The position numbers were made by a program, and so were the translations under genes. From the NCBI GenBank assembly GCA_021307315.1, contig JAJSPD010000040.1, positions 363,051 through 427,050 on the forward strand: a DNA stretch of 64,000 nucleotides, read 5' to 3'. This stretch comes from Bisporella sp. PMI_857 (Eukaryota; Ascomycota; Leotiomycetes; Helotiales; Helotiaceae). The notes under the pieces are model-generated. The model was given only the letters and a program-made list of their open reading frames with translations, was not told where the DNA came from and did no database searches. Of the stretch, positions 1 through 12,753 are shown in pieces (the first letter of the stretch is position 1; the number at the start of each line of letters is the position of its first letter).

Positions 1-2
1 CC

Positions 3-1259
3 GAGATTCCTGATCTAGTGTTTTCTCCCATCGACCTGGTTCAAGGAAATGAGCAATTAGATGTCATTCCCATTACACCACAAGCTGAGTTAGCGGCTTT
101 CCCTTCACCACCTCAGACGATCCCATCCAGCATCCACCGCTCCACAATTACCCAACTCCGCCGATCGATGACCCCTCCCAAGAAGACCCGCCCTATGCGT
201 CCCCGACGACAAAGCACCCCACCGCGACACTCTGCGCCTTTAGACAGGCTCACGCCGCCACCTCAGTCCGATGCAGTTCTACCAACACCAACTAACAAAT
301 CCGTCCCTCAGAAATCCATGACCAAATCTGGACTCAAAATCTCCGGGCTTCTCACCACCACAAATCTCAGCCGAAAACCAACCCCTCGACCATCCGGACG
401 GCCAAGGCAGCAAACCTATCCTTCACCTACCGCAGGCGGACGTCCAGAACTTCCCGCTTCTTTCCCAACAATAAACACCAAGCCCATGCCGGCATTCAAC
501 CACATCTCGATGCCAAGCCCAGCAGCCAGCTCACCAGACCAAGACCTCGGCGTGCGGCGCAACGAGTCCATTGGAACAAACAGCACATACAGCATCCCGA
601 TCGGTCTCGCATCGACCTTAACCCGCCAACACTCGCTCACCAACTGGCCGCTCAACAACCACCCCGTGACCTCGGACGCGCACCATCTGCGCAACCAAAG
701 CTCCGGCGTCAGCGCTCTAAGCGCGATCCGCGACCTGCAGAATGCCAGCGCGGTTAGTGCCATGAGCGTGGTACCGAGCGGGAGCAACGTCGCGCCAAAG
801 ATCGGCGAGGTGAGCGCGCACAGCGAAACGGCTCATGTGCTGAGTTGGCAGGACTACGCGAATGGTGCGCACCCGATGAGCCCTGGCCAAAATTCGGAGA
901 TCTCGCCGATGTTTAGCCCACAAGGCGCGCATATGGGAAGCGTGGTCTCGCCCATGACGGTCAGCAGCCACACGCCGAATGTGGACAGCGGCAGAGAAAC
1001 CAAAGTCACTGGTTTATATGGCGGCCGAACACCGAGCCAGCTTAGAGGCGCGAAGACCCCATCGCAGCAGAGCTTGTGGGAGAGAGAGCGCGAGCGCGAG
1101 GAGTATTACGGTGATCTGAGCGTGCCTCCCTTGAGCCTGACGAGTCGGTGGGGCGAGGGCATCCGCAAGGGGATGGCGCTAGGGAGCGGCGGAAAGAAGA
1201 AGCGGAGGATGACCAGCGAGGAGCTCCTCAATGGTCGGGGCAGCATCGAATATAGTTAG
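3..1259 (+). CDS. C-terminal part of a low-complexity protein, cut by left window edge
   Basis: The frame is open from the first bases of the window and ends at a TAG at 1257-1259, so only the 3' part of a gene is present. The roughly 418 visible residues are rich in Pro, Ser, Thr and Arg, with many TPP/TPS motifs typical of a disordered, phosphorylatable tail. Near the end there is a charged patch (EREREREEYYGD) and a basic KKKRR cluster that could act as a nuclear localisation signal. I recognise no enzymatic domain, transmembrane segment or cysteine cluster. The codon at 18 is GTG and is not a credible start. Strong GC-rich third positions and the absence of stops support real coding. The function cannot be called from this part alone. 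Confidence 0.7.
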   Translation, partial: EIPDLVFSPIDLVQGNEQLDVIPITPQAELAAFPSPPQTIPSSIHRSTITQLRRSMTPPKKTRPMRPRRQSTPPRHSAPLDRLTPPPQSDAVLPTPTNKSVPQKSMTKSGLKISGLLTTTNLSRKPTPRPSGRPRQQTYPSPTAGGRPELPASFPTINTKPMPAFNHISMPSPAASSPDQDLGVRRNESIGTNSTYSIPIGLASTLTRQHSLTNWPLNNHPVTSDAHHLRNQSSGVSALSAIRDLQNASAVSAMSVVPSGSNVAPKIGEVSAHSETAHVLSWQDYANGAHPMSPGQNSEISPMFSPQGAHMGSVVSPMTVSSHTPNVDSGRETKVTGLYGGRTPSQLRGAKTPSQQSLWEREREREEYYGDLSVPPLSLTSRWGEGIRKGMALGSGGKKKRRMTSEELLNGRGSIEYS

Positions 1260-2251
1260 TGATGAATAAGGGGACGGAAGAAGATTTCTTTTGTATTATT
1301 TTTTTACTCATTGGGTTTGGTGTTTAAGGGTAGGTGTCAGGGTGATTTCCAGGAAAAAAGCGGAGTTTCGAGGGCGGCGTTCTGTATGATACCCCAGAGA
1401 GGACATGGCTCGCCTACAGCCTATCTTTTTTTTTTGCCTTTTTTTTAATTGTGTATAAAAAAGAAATATAGAGATTTTACAAACATTTAGCCATGTTCTC
1501 GTCCTCACTTTGGTGACAAATTCACATATGCCTTGTATATACGTAGATATTCGTAATAGAGCGGTTTTGTAGGACTTGTATTATTATGTTGGCGTGATAA
1601 TAATATGATAACCTATGAAGTTTCGGAGTTGGGTATTTATTTTTAAGAGCATTTTGATTTCCGCGTACTTGGTTTGATGGTCATAGTTTTTATGGTGAGG
1701 TATGTTGCGTTTTATTATTTATTTACAGCTCTATCATTATCTCAGCGGCAAGTAGTCCCCGCCTAACCTAGCCTTAGCTAGAGAATATTTACCTCACCCA
1801 TCCTGTCCGATGCTTTATTCTCTAGTTGCTGTACTATTTGTTAAACTTTTTGTCGTTTCGTCCTTGCAGATGTATTTCCCTGCGCTTTGTCAGGACGCTG
1901 TAATGTATGGAATTGTTAATCGCTTTGTCTTGTAAGAGTTGTTATGTGTTGGTAGCTTGGGACTTGCTTGTGGGGATAGAGTTGGTAGGAAGGTAGGCGG
2001 TTGGATAAAGTTAATTCATGGGATATGTATTGTGATTTCATAGATATTTGACTAGGTTGAATTGCTATTCATCGTCTCCAGCTGACTGAAAGAAAGTTCT
2101 TACATACATTAAACGACAACCTCAAGTCCCGCTGTGCTTATGTTCACCTGCTCCTAACGCTTACCGATTGCCATGCCAATTTCATCACAAATTTGCATAC
2201 GGCAGGGCTTCGTCGGAAGTAGTCCCTGATATCAAGGTGCTAGATATAGGC
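1260..2251. other. Intergenic, convergent 3' ends
   Basis: This AT-rich spacer lies between the convergent ends of the left-edge gene and the NLR gene. It holds poly-T and poly-A runs around 1425-1450. I see no supported gene in it. Confidence 0.6.
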
Positions 2252-5200
2252 TTATACGTGGCTATTCAAACCCTCCTTACACATACCATCGTTCAATGTA
2301 CCGGCCATGCTAACCCGCTGCGTTTCAGGAGAAGAAGATTCCTCAGTTGCGGAATCTTCGACCGATTCTTGCGTCGGCTCAGCCGAAGATTTGCGTTCCT
2401 TGAGAGCACGAAGCACTTCCTCCATCCCCTGAATATTTGCTTTCTTTACCGGCAGTTCATGGTTCAGAGCGTCCTTTCCATCAGCTTTGTACATCTCCAA
2501 TAGCAAAAGGACCTGATCATGGTGTTTCGCGGCCTCGTCTGCTGTGATCGTGGTTCCGTCGGGGCGTTCACATTGAAGTTCTGCCCCTTCCAGCAGCAGC
2601 ATTCGTACGACTTCCAAACGGCCCATCGTACAAGCACCTATCAAAGGAGATCCCAAAGGGCCGCCAACAAAATTAATCTCAGCACCTTTGTCCAATAATT
2701 GCCTTGCGATCCGAGTATTTCCTTTTGTAGCCGAAATGTATAGTGCGGTTCCTATGTGGCATTGGAAGTTGAGATAGTTCTGCAAATCGGCGGTTGGGGC
2801 TCGTTCCAATAGTTCTTTGACTATTTCCTCGCAGCTGCAAGACGCTGCCGTAGTGAGAATACTACCAAATATGGGACTTCGGATGGTATCAACCATAGGG
2901 AGTTTCTCAAGAGCGAACGATTCGTAATTATTAAAAATTGCACCTTGCACCGCTGATACGCCGTTATAGTCCACAATACTTACATCCAAACCCATATCAA
3001 CCAGGAGATGCGGTGTATTTATATCTGGTGCGTACAAAGAATGATAAAGTGCAGTAGAGCCCCTTTGATCTTGTGCCAATCTATCCATCTGATTATAGGT
3101 AGCCATCTTCGTCAGAAAGTTCGTCAAACCTAGGTAAGCAGCTCGCATGAGTGATGTTCTTCCAGCCCTGTCTCGCGTGTTGATGTTTGCGCCTGCGCCA
3201 ATTAGAAGCTCGAAAGTATCTGTAGGTAAATCATTATCTACAGAATATTGAAGGGCAGTCTTCCCAGTTTCATCTTGAGCTTCCAGGTCAGCTCCGGCTC
3301 GAATAAATAACTCAACAACATCAGTGTGCCCTTTCATAGCAGCTATCATTAAGGGAAGCGCCCCTTTAACGGATTTGTCTAATCTCCATGAGCCGTTCTC
3401 TTGTGCAATGAGGTTGACTGAACCGTTGTCATTCCCGCCCGCTTGTGCTTGGAACAATAATTTGTGATCTCTGGTGCGATCGAGAAGCATTTGAACCATG
3501 TTTAAATCTCCACGATACGCCGCAAGATGAATGGCTTGCACTGAGTTTCTTTCCTCTGTAAGGGAGCCAGTCTTGTCTAAGACGGTCCTTAGAAATTCAA
3601 CATCTCCAGAGTACGCAGCATATTGAATCACCGAAAGCCCAGACGTTGCTTTTTCTTTGGTGCAAGTGAAGCCCTCAATTGAGGCTCCGATACTCAGAAG
3701 ATACTTTGCAACTTCCCACTGTTGACGCACGCAGGCAGCAATAAGGGGGCTGCAGCCACATGTACACACTCCGATAAAATCGAAGCCTCGGTTGACAAGC
3801 TTTTTGCAGAGCGCAAGATCTCCACTTGAAATTGCACCAATCAGAGCTGGTGAGATAAATTTATTCTCACTTTCTTCTAACCTCAAACTAATTGTTTTGG
3901 CTACTAATGATATCAACAAAAGCTATATGAAAGAGTAAGGTGATATTACCAATGGGATAATGTGGCTCAAATTGAGACTTTTCGCCCTCCTCCAAAACCT
4001 TTGCAACTTGAAGATTCTGGTTCTGATGAGCGAGTAGTGCTGGGGTAAGATTAGATAAATCCGTTGCGCAGGCATTGGCGCCATGGGAAAGAAGCTGGGC
4101 AACCATCGAAGGATCACCTAAGAATACAGCGACATGAAGCATCGTCCAGCCGTTAAGTGTGCAGACTGCATCGGTTCGCCCTCCGTGAGAACACAAAAAC
4201 TTCACCAAATCTATATTCCGTGACATTATAGCAAAGAAGAGGGGCGTCAGCCCAAAATTTGCTTCCACATTGAAGTCTACATTTGGAATATATTCAAAGA
4301 CGTATTTGAATACTTCAAGGCGCCCCGCGACAGCCTGATGGTGTAGAGGTGTGAGCTGATGGATCTCGACAGAACTCCAGGTCCCATATCTTGCATCGAA
4401 GATTTCCTTGCTAAAACCTGGTATAAATTTCGAATATAAGGCGCACGAAGTTCTTTCAGTCCAGTCATTTACACCACGGCCATCCAACAATCTACACATA
4501 TCAATGTTAGTAACGCAATTGAGCAAACAAGATTCCCGTCTTCCTTTTACAGAATGGCTAGGCTTCATAGATGCGCCATGTTCAAAGAGCAATTCGACAA
4601 TGGTTGTATGACCTTTGGCTACTGCTTCAGATAACGGCGTTATGAAATTTCTATCCTCAATATTGACATTGATACCAGCGTCAAGCAATTCCTGAACTAC
4701 GTTCAGGTGCCCGTTTCGACAAGCCAGATGAAGCACACTATAGAAAATCCAGAATTAGCAAATTATCATAGGTAGTAATCGAGAGTTAAAGAGACTCTAG
4801 GTAGGTTTGAACTTCTTAAAAGTATTGATGGACCTTGAATGGAATCTCAGAAATTGTGGACCACATACCTTAAACCGTCGATATCAAGTTCTGAAATGCT
4901 TTTGCATTCATGTATGAATCCCCGTAGCATTTCCATGTCTCTTGCACCGTGGATAGCAAAAAGCTCTAACGGAGAGCGACGTTGGGAAGTACGGTCTCGC
5001 CATTGCATGTTGACACCACGGCGACGAAGTTCCTTGATGACTTTATCGTTCCCCGCAATAATTGCAAGATTTAGTGCTAGATCACCATCCGGGTGCTGGC
5101 TATTCAAGTGATCCGTTGTAGTCAGACCTATGAGTTGGAGTGCAATATTCGTCCCCTCATACTGAAGCTCATAACGCATTCTCCAAAGACCTTCAAAGAA

Positions 5201-8200
5201 AGTCTGAATAGCTGACCTTTTTGATCTATCTTCAATATCAACCCGCGCTACTGCCGGATATTCCATGCTAGCAAATCCGTTCTCCAATAAGGGTGTGGAA
5301 GCTTTTGAGTCATGATGGGATGCGACTAGGAAAGGCGATTGCGTGCCAAGACAGGTTCCTCTCGGCTTCACATGAATGATTTTAGCAATAGCATCCAGGA
5401 TGTGACGCGAGAAAATTGGGGCCGCACACAGGTAGTGCAGTGCTGTTTGTCCTGCTGAATTGTGTGCATTTATATCAACGCCTCTATTCAGCAAATGCTC
5501 AACGGCAGTGTTTAGGTTATATTCTTCGCCCTCTTTGTCCTCTTTGTCCTCTTCATCGGCATTGGCAAGTCTCCTCGTGAGTGCCATCAAAGGTGTGTTG
5601 TTCTCCTGATCGCGGCATTCAAGATCTATTCCAGAACTGTTGATCAGAACTTGAAACATAGCTAGTGTTTCACCGGTAAAATAGTCAGCAGATATAAGAC
5701 ATTGTAAAGCTGTTTTCCCAGACCGAGACGCAATATTGAGACCTCGCGGACTACCCCATCCATCGATGCACCAAGCTCCTTGCCAATTCTGGAAACAAGG
5801 GGAATCTTGAGCAATGATTTCCTGTGTGAAAGGATCTGTTGTTACCAGATCAGACTCGCCTATCTGGTAAAGTAGCTCTCTTAGTAAATCTTCATCATCG
5901 CCCTGAACAGCATAATGTATGGCGGTGAGCCCTTCCGTAGTCCTTGCAAGGTGAGAAATGCTAGAGCTTCGAAAAAGAGATACCATCTTAGGATTTCCAG
6001 TTTTGGCAGCATAATGTAGACAGGTATGGCCGTCTACTGTTTTGAGCAGGATATCTGAGGGATCCATCTTCTCAAGCATGAATTTAGTGGTCTCAATAGA
6101 CCCTTGCTCAACGGCACATAGCAGAGCTGTTTGTCCGTTTCGAGCCTTTTGTGAAAGTGTATGGGTATTCCTGGGGGAGCCTAGAATATGCTCTAAGATA
6201 GCTACATTGTTTCCCTGGGCGGCTAAATGCAGTGAGGTTAGCTGGCTCGAGGTGGTTCTGTTTATATCGGCACCTTGATTTTCCAAGAATTTCACGACAT
6301 GCAAGTCCTTTGCGCTAGCGGCAAGATGGAAAGGGGTTTCGTCGTTGTTGTTGAGAATGTCAATAGTTGCTCCATGGTCAAGCAACAATTTGATGATATC
6401 GAGATGACCATTTTCGCAGGCATCATGAAGGGCTGTATTACCCCCAGCTTTCATGTCACGAAAGTCCAGGTCGATATCTGGCTGAGCCAAAAGTCCCTTG
6501 ACTACTTTTATTTGGCCAACCATCGCGGCTTTTCGTAGTGTAGAAGTACCGTTGACTGGCAGCCTCTTCTGTGACCCATCATAAGATTTAGACATCATTT
6601 CCATTGCCTGCTCGCGAGTATTCTCCAACTTTAGTGCTACCTGGACATATCTGAGCAAAAAAAAGTTAGTAGATTGTTCGGAGTAATTTTGTGTATAGTG
6701 TAGCTAGTCCAAACTTGGTGGCTACCAAACCAAAAAAAATTAAGCATCATAGACTGGCGCATCATACTTCTGCAAGTAGCAAGGAAATTCTATGTGCTAA
6801 TGCGTACCTTGGTCTGATGTTATCAGAAAGATTTTGGTCTGTGACTGTCAAAAGAAATCTCTCCGCGAGTTTAGATCCTGAATGAATTCTACTTTCTGCA
6901 ACACCCAGGCAAGTCTCATCTAATTTAGCTCCTCTTTTGAGAAGAATATCCCAACCAAAATCGAGCCTAAGTGCCAGGGCCAGAGGGGTCAAATCATGAT
7001 CCGGGTGAACTTTAACAAGATCCATAGCCGCACCGGCATCGAGCAAACACTCTAGTGTCCGTCGCCTATCAGCCTCAGCTTGGTCGTGATATTCTTCTTT
7101 ATCTTCAACATCCTCCGAGTCCATGAATGGGATATTCTCCTCTGCAAAGTAAGTAGACCCTGCTATAGCGCAATAGATGGGAGTTCCAAGATTGCTAAGT
7201 TTGTTTAGGTCATCCCTGTGAGCTTTCTCATTTATAAGCCATTCACAAATTGAATACAGTGAAAGACCTGCGGCAAAGTGTAGGGTTTCCGTGTTACACG
7301 TCAGTGTAATACTATGGTTACATACGTCAAGCCATGTCCAATACTGGCTCCAATGGACGAAGTTTCCGTTCTTGGAAGGGTCAAAGAGAACGTGCATCAA
7401 CTGTAATAGCTCTGGATGGTCATAGAAACCCAATGCGTGATTGTTCCAATGGTAACAGGCATAGCCAAAAAAGGGGTGATCCTTTGCGAATTGGTCGAGC
7501 TCATCTTCTTCCGACCAGAACTCTCCCCCCAAATCATCGAAATTGAGATAAGTCAGACAAAGTTTTGCCAGGACAAGCTCATGGTCCGAGTCTGATAACC
7601 CGTATTTTGCATACTTGCTGTTTAGATCCCGGACGTTGATATTACGAAGGAATTCCTCTACTGTGAAATGAGCTAATTCAAGTCTTTCACTATCCGGAGT
7701 CCTTCTGATCAGACTGCTGCACCACCTCAGGATTCCTTGTTCATCAGGCATAGCTTCTCGGTCTAGCGTGTTATCATCCTGGCTAATGGACACAGCCTCG
7801 AGCAGCTCTCTAGTAGACAATGGACGTTTTGAACAGATAATCCAAGTAAGAACCCTTTTAACGAGCTCTTGTGTGTCTTCATTGCTGGCGTTGACCCTGT
7901 CCAGTATGCGCTCGTAGGTTTCAGGGAGAGTGGGTGGAAGAGAATGCAGAGCTCGGCGCAGCGCTTTATCTGTGTTCAGTTCGCTCAGATAATCTAATTG
8001 GCATGCAACCCACCGGACTAGATAAATTAGCCAACAGTATGTTGGTGTACTATTTTCAACTGTGATTTCACTTACACATTCCTTCCGCACCTTCAACTAG
8101 GCGTTCCATGATCTCTATTTTTAGCTCTGGATCCCTCATTCGAAGGATCTTTTTAAGGGATCTTTTTTCGATCTCTGCTGCGACGTATAATTTAAGGTCA

Positions 8201-9803
8201 CTGCTCGTGGCCGCGATACTGACTTTCTCGTAATCTACCAAATGTACCTCTATGTCGGTCTCCCACCTAGACGTAAAGAGGGTTTTGATGTTAGACGCTC
8301 CGTTATTGTGGAGGCTCGCTAGAATCTCTACCACATGAGAGCGATCAGTTCCACATTCATCTAACGCATCAATGATGATCACGATTTCCTCGAAGAAGGG
8401 ACTGAAAGATTTGAGAAGCAGGCAGAGAGCTTCAGAAGTAAATGATGGTGGTACACCAGTATCGGGACAATTTATCTTGTAGAATGCCTCTAGTTCCGTC
8501 ATACACTGAGGATCTTGAATGGCAAGTTGCCTTGCCAATGACCCTAGAATTATCTTTGGATCATGAGTTTTCGGGTCTCTGTAATCGCAGTAAAAATATC
8601 CTATCCCTACTTAAAATGTCAGACTTTTAATTTTCATGTTCATTAGAGGCAATTACCGCTACCCTGATCTGATTGATTAATAGTTGCTTGGATGATGGAG
8701 CTCCTGTTATCGTCAGACACTAATTTTCTCCAAGAATGGCATACCTACGTCAAGATAGTCTTTCCAGCCCCAGCTGAAGATATTTGTCAGTATTTAAGGC
8801 TATGATTAACAGAAGAGTTTCTTACGAATGCCATAGAGCCACAACCTAGCATTTTTGGTGGCTAGCCATTTAGTGAAATGGAATCCTTCCGTGAACCAAA
8901 CCCCTGTGCCAGGTTGACGAAGCTTTATAGAATTTTCCTGATTTCGTATGTGATCGTATGTCCCAAGCGAGTCAAGAATAACTCTCCTTTTACGGCCTTA
9001 GGCAGACACAATTCAGCTATAGTTCTAAAAAAGGCTCGTAGGCTTGCAAACGTACTCAATAGCGAGAGAGCCTGCTCAGCTCTTTGTGCGCGAAGATTGT
9101 CTCTAATTTCAGTAATGTCATCTCCTTGAGCTTTCTGTTGACCAAGAGCTTGGATCAAAGCGGTCCTAATAAATATACAAAATTAACAGTAAAACAACCA
9201 GCTAACCTAATCAAAACTCACATTCCGTCAGCGGCAAGTGCAAGAGTCATGGTCGATTTATGATTCACGACCTCGTCTATCAATGATTTGGTTTCGGATA
9301 CTGTAAACGGCCAGGCAAGTGATCGGCCCCAACTGGAGGTTTTCCGTCGTAATGAAGTTTGCTCATTGTTCACTTGGCTTGGATCTGCTCTATCCAGTCT
9401 ATCCTTAATCTTCTCCAGGAGCATATGACATGAATGGATATGTTGAGTTTGCATCGTACTCTTGAACGCCTCGTCTTCATACCGGGCCGCAACTAGTCGT
9501 AGGCTGTTTAAAATGCCAAATAGATCTGTAATTTCTCCTAGAAGTTTTTTGGCCTCTTTTGAGGCACCTCTAGCTTCCTTGATATATTTGTAGCTTTTCC
9601 CAGCTATGACGCTGCCAAGATTTCAGGGTTAATAGTTTTTTCATTTGGGAATCTCAAGAAGGTAAGTATGTCCTGTAAATTCTAGAACAATGGAAGCAAC
9701 CCAAGGCTCACAATATCAGATGCAATTAACTATACTTAAAAATTACGTACTCCGTGATAGTAATCAAGCCGGCAATGCTTGCTGAGATTGAAAGAGGATC
9801 CAT
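2252..9803 (-). CDS. NLR-like STAND receptor: HeLo-like N domain, NACHT NTPase, ankyrin repeats
   Basis: Reconstructed as 11 exons: 9803-9751, 9611-9222, 9165-9056, 8996-8826, 8773-8749, 8703-8657, 8609-8076, 8017-6808, 6650-4869, 4737-3950 and 3876-2252. All introns are GT-AG and all phases fit, giving 2,244 aa. The N-terminus MDPLSISASIAGLITIT is the hallmark start of the fungal HeLo-like/N domain. A GTGVWF box is followed by WLYGIPGAGKTILT (Walker A, residues about 240-247, split by an intron). Walker B is IIIDALDEC at about 343-351. The NACHT helical region (EGMFRWVACQLDYL) follows. From about residue 850 to 2150 there are ankyrin repeats of the TALHxAA type, ending in an acidic Ser/Glu-rich tail. 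This architecture is known from fungal STAND proteins linked to non-self recognition and cell death. Ligand and effector output are unknown. Very small exons of 25 and 47 nt would be missed by simple gene callers. The upstream Met at 9803 fits the family start exactly. Confidence 0.9.
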
Positions 9804-10462
9804 TGTAACGGCAAGGAGTAAGATGAAAAGTAAGGCTGAGCTTTTGCGACTGTGGAATGCCAAGGCTGTGGAACGACCAGACTGCAGAACCTACAATTTC
9901 GCAGCTGCCTCCCTCTGTTGGTCCAAGGTCGTCTCAGAGATCACCTTGGCCCAACACATCAATTCGCGATGTCGGCGAAGACCTGATTGTTGGCCTAAAA
10001 AATAAATACATTATTGACATAAAGAGATTTGAGCCCATGAGAAATCAGTTACATATATTTTTAGCCGCTCTCTGCCTGGCAGTCTGCCACTCAAGGCTAT
10101 TCGCTCACCAAGCGATCAACACGTGGCGCAGCTTTCGCGTCACACACACCCCTCTGCAATGGCACCTGTCATAATAGGCTGCATAATTGGGGGGCTCTTA
10201 CTGCCATGCATGATTATTGAGGAGGTGGAAGACGAGACACCTCAATTTTACGATGGTTTTTGGGAGAAATAGAAGTTGACGTAGAAAGCGGACTAGTTTA
10301 TTTCAAAAGCCAGCAAGGACTTTTTTTAAAAACAACAACAACAACAACAACAACACTACGCTAATAAAGAAGCGCAAATATAACAAGCCCACCAAGCCCA
10401 TCCATTTCCGAGCACCACTCCCGTGTGCAGTGCTCCTTGACTGAATCTTGGCATCCAATGAC
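9804..10462. other. Intergenic, NLR promoter side, with CAA microsatellite
   Basis: This is the upstream region of the NLR gene. It contains a CAA/ACA microsatellite at about 10331-10355. Small ORFs here are not supported as genes. Confidence 0.5.
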
Positions 10463-11010
10463 TTATAAAGCAGCACCGGATCCCTTCCACTTCGCTGACT
10501 CTGGTTCCGATGTGACAAGCGCACCATTGCTGCTTGCTTCTTGAAGATTTTTAACACCGGAAGGATCTGCCATCAATGAAGGCACCATCTCCAGCTGTTT
10601 AATTGACACATCATAGTGCTGGATCCTTGGACCGGTCCCATTGGTAGTGTTGCTGGATAATGGCATTCGAGGGCCTTAGATATGCACAGAGAGCATTCGA
10701 GCCACATCTTATGGTCACCTGTCTTCCTTCTCGCACAAGAAATGCAAGATCGAGACCGGGAGGTACCACCAACTCTTCAAGGCCGGCAGTAGTATCCATG
10801 TCTCTTCAATGTGTGTACTGAATTACAACACTGTTAGCATAGGCTCCGCGTCACGAAGTAATATCCTGGAAGTAAAACTCACATTTATCAAATGGTTTAT
10901 TGCACCGCCCGCATCGTAATAACGGGCTGCATACCTCCTTCGTAAATTTCGTATTAGACCGCAGTAAGTCATGGAAACCGTGAAGAGGAATGCCTAATAC
11001 GAAGATCTAT
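10463..11010 (-). pseudogene. Decayed C2H2 + Zn2Cys6 transcription factor
   Basis: On the minus strand a zinc-finger half (RCGRCNKPFDK) ends at a GT donor at 10882 and joins across a 64-nt intron to LHTLKRHGYYCR (from 10817), forming one C2H2/C-type finger. It is followed by SCISCARRK and CSLCISKALECHYP (10746-10656), a Zn(II)2Cys6 binuclear cluster. This tandem arrangement is known in ascomycete pathway regulators. Damage: an in-frame TGA at 10779-10777 between the two fingers, loss of the third cluster cysteine (KTGDHK where KTGCDxK is usual), and a frame shift after the CHYP motif. The C-terminal part then continues in another frame to the TAA near 10463. The upstream start was not found. 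The pseudogene call is strong; the regulated pathway is inferred only from its neighbours. Confidence 0.75.
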
Positions 11011-11277
11011 CGTATATGTTAGCATGTGTCAGCACAAATATCTCCATTCAAAACAGTCGTCGGGGCGGAACATTTTGTCAATGCAACGCGTTCGGTAGTT
11101 CATTACAGAACCACTTTTCGCGAAGGTGATGCTTGACTCTACAAATTGCACGACTCCGTCAGTGAAACGGATTCATAAACTCAATAACATAAACGTGAGC
11201 ATTTTGCGCTCAAGAAATGTTTCCTATCAAAAAGCTGATCCATTCTTCCTAGTCATCCAGACATCTCGCAAATCTCC

Positions 11278-12192
11278 ATGGCTCCTTTCCCATCCCCAAC
11301 CTCAAAGCGGCACTCAAGAATGCATGAGCCCATATCTCCTACCCGTCCCGAGCTTTCCGCCAAAGGCAAGACCGCGGCAGTAACAGGAGGAGGGAGCGGC
11401 AGCGGCGCAGAGACCGCTCGCTACTTTGCCGAAGCGGGAGCCTCTCGGATCACCCTCCTTGGCTGGAGGGAGCAGCTACTTCTCGATACTAAAGCCTCAA
11501 TCGAGCGCAAGTATAATGACGTCGATGTATTTGCAGGCTCCACTGATGTCACGAAGAAGAGCGAAGTCGACGCGGCTTGAGCGAAGTTTGTTGGCGACGG
11601 AAAAATTCACGTTCTAGTTAGCAATGCCGCGGTAATTAGGCCTTAGGATCCCGTGAGAGATTCGGACAGTGACAAGTTCCTCGAAGCGATTCAGCAAAAC
11701 TTGAGAGGATTGCTGTTCGTAGCGCAAGCTTTCCTTCGCTACGCGTCGACGGACGCAGTCGCCATTAATGTTTCTTCGTCTAGTGCACATCTGAACTATG
11801 TTCCTGGGTTTGCTTCATATAGCATCGCCAAGCTGGCTATAATTCGGCTTTGGGATTCTGCCGCATTTGAGAATCCGGAAATAAGCGTTTTCCATGTTCA
11901 CCCTGGTGTAGTGGACACTGCGATGAATAGGGAAGCAGGGGGTATCGGATTTATCGGCTACGAAGATGACAGTAAGCTGAATGATGGTTTCCTAAGTTGG
12001 ACATCACGAAGCTGACCTGAGTAAGTCTCTCTACCAGCGAGCTTTAATGTTTCGCTCGCGAGCCCCGAAGCATGTTTCTTAAAGGGTAAGTATTTGTGGG
12101 CGAACTGGGATGTAGATGAACTCAAAGCCCGAGCTAATGAGATTGAAGCTAGTACACAACTTAGTATTGGGTTTGTTGGATGGCCGTTCTAG
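11278..12192 (+). pseudogene. Short-chain dehydrogenase/reductase pseudogene
   Basis: This classical SDR starts at the ATG at 11278. It has the cofactor motif TGGGSGSG (canonical TGxxxGxG), then NAA, a serine-rich SSSS stretch and a YxxxK active site in SYSIAKLA, so the catalytic residues survive. Two in-frame stops interrupt it, TGA at 11578-11580 and TAG at about 11644-11646. The flanking sequence stays in the same frame, so these are nonsense changes and not frame shifts. A 54-nt intron (about 11972-12025, GTAAGC...TAAG) restores the family's C-terminus (LPASFN..., then LWANWDVDEL) to the TAG at 12190-12192. The product would be a cytosolic NAD(P)-dependent oxidoreductase of unknown substrate. 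It lies between a dead regulator and a dead acyltransferase. Confidence 0.8.
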
Positions 12193-12750
12193 AATGGCAA
12201 TGGGAAGTTTTAGACTTCTGGTAGCGCTTATGTAGTATTTGATTGAGTTGAGAGGACAGAGTAGAGAAACATGTTTTTAGGTTGAGCTAGTTGGTAAAGA
12301 GGGCCTACATACAAACTGCCTAAATAATCATTGGGATTCGAAACCATGAGGTTTAATAGACCGATGTTTTGCTTGTGGTGGAAACACACTTTCTTCTTGG
12401 AGCCATTTCCTGGTCGGGTGCTACCGAGTAGTCATTTAATTATTGGCCCCGGCTCCAGTCCCCCGATGTTTCTCCGTAACCATAATCATAAAATAAGTGC
12501 ACCAAGACAGCTCAACATGCACCACAGCTCTTCAGTTAATAAAGTCTGCGTAAGATATGAAAATCTAATCTTTCTTCAAAGCCTCAATATCAACCTCGTT
12601 AATAGAGCAACCCACCGCCATCCCGCCCTCCTCGTCTCTTAGCATAATATACACCGGTCCTAGTCATGCACCCATCCTTGGCCTACGTCCCGCCGCTGGC
12701 TTTCCTAAGAGATTTCCAAATGGCTAGTGGCAGCATTTAACATTAGGGTA
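12193..12750. other. Intergenic, nothing supported
   Basis: This is the spacer between the convergent SDR and acyltransferase remnants. The 103-codon ORF at 12331-12642 shows no recognisable features. Confidence 0.5.
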
Positions 12751-12753
12751 CGA

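Noticed and set aside
3888..4736. Separate ankyrin-only genes at 2252-3919, 3888-4736, 4847-6658 and 6762-8096
   Set aside because: GT-AG introns join them in phase with the NACHT exons into one NLR gene, so they are exons and not separate genes.
10303..10557. ORF ending in a poly-Leu stretch
   Set aside because: The Leu run is just the CAA microsatellite read in one frame, and the ORF overlaps the real (decayed) zinc-cluster frame.
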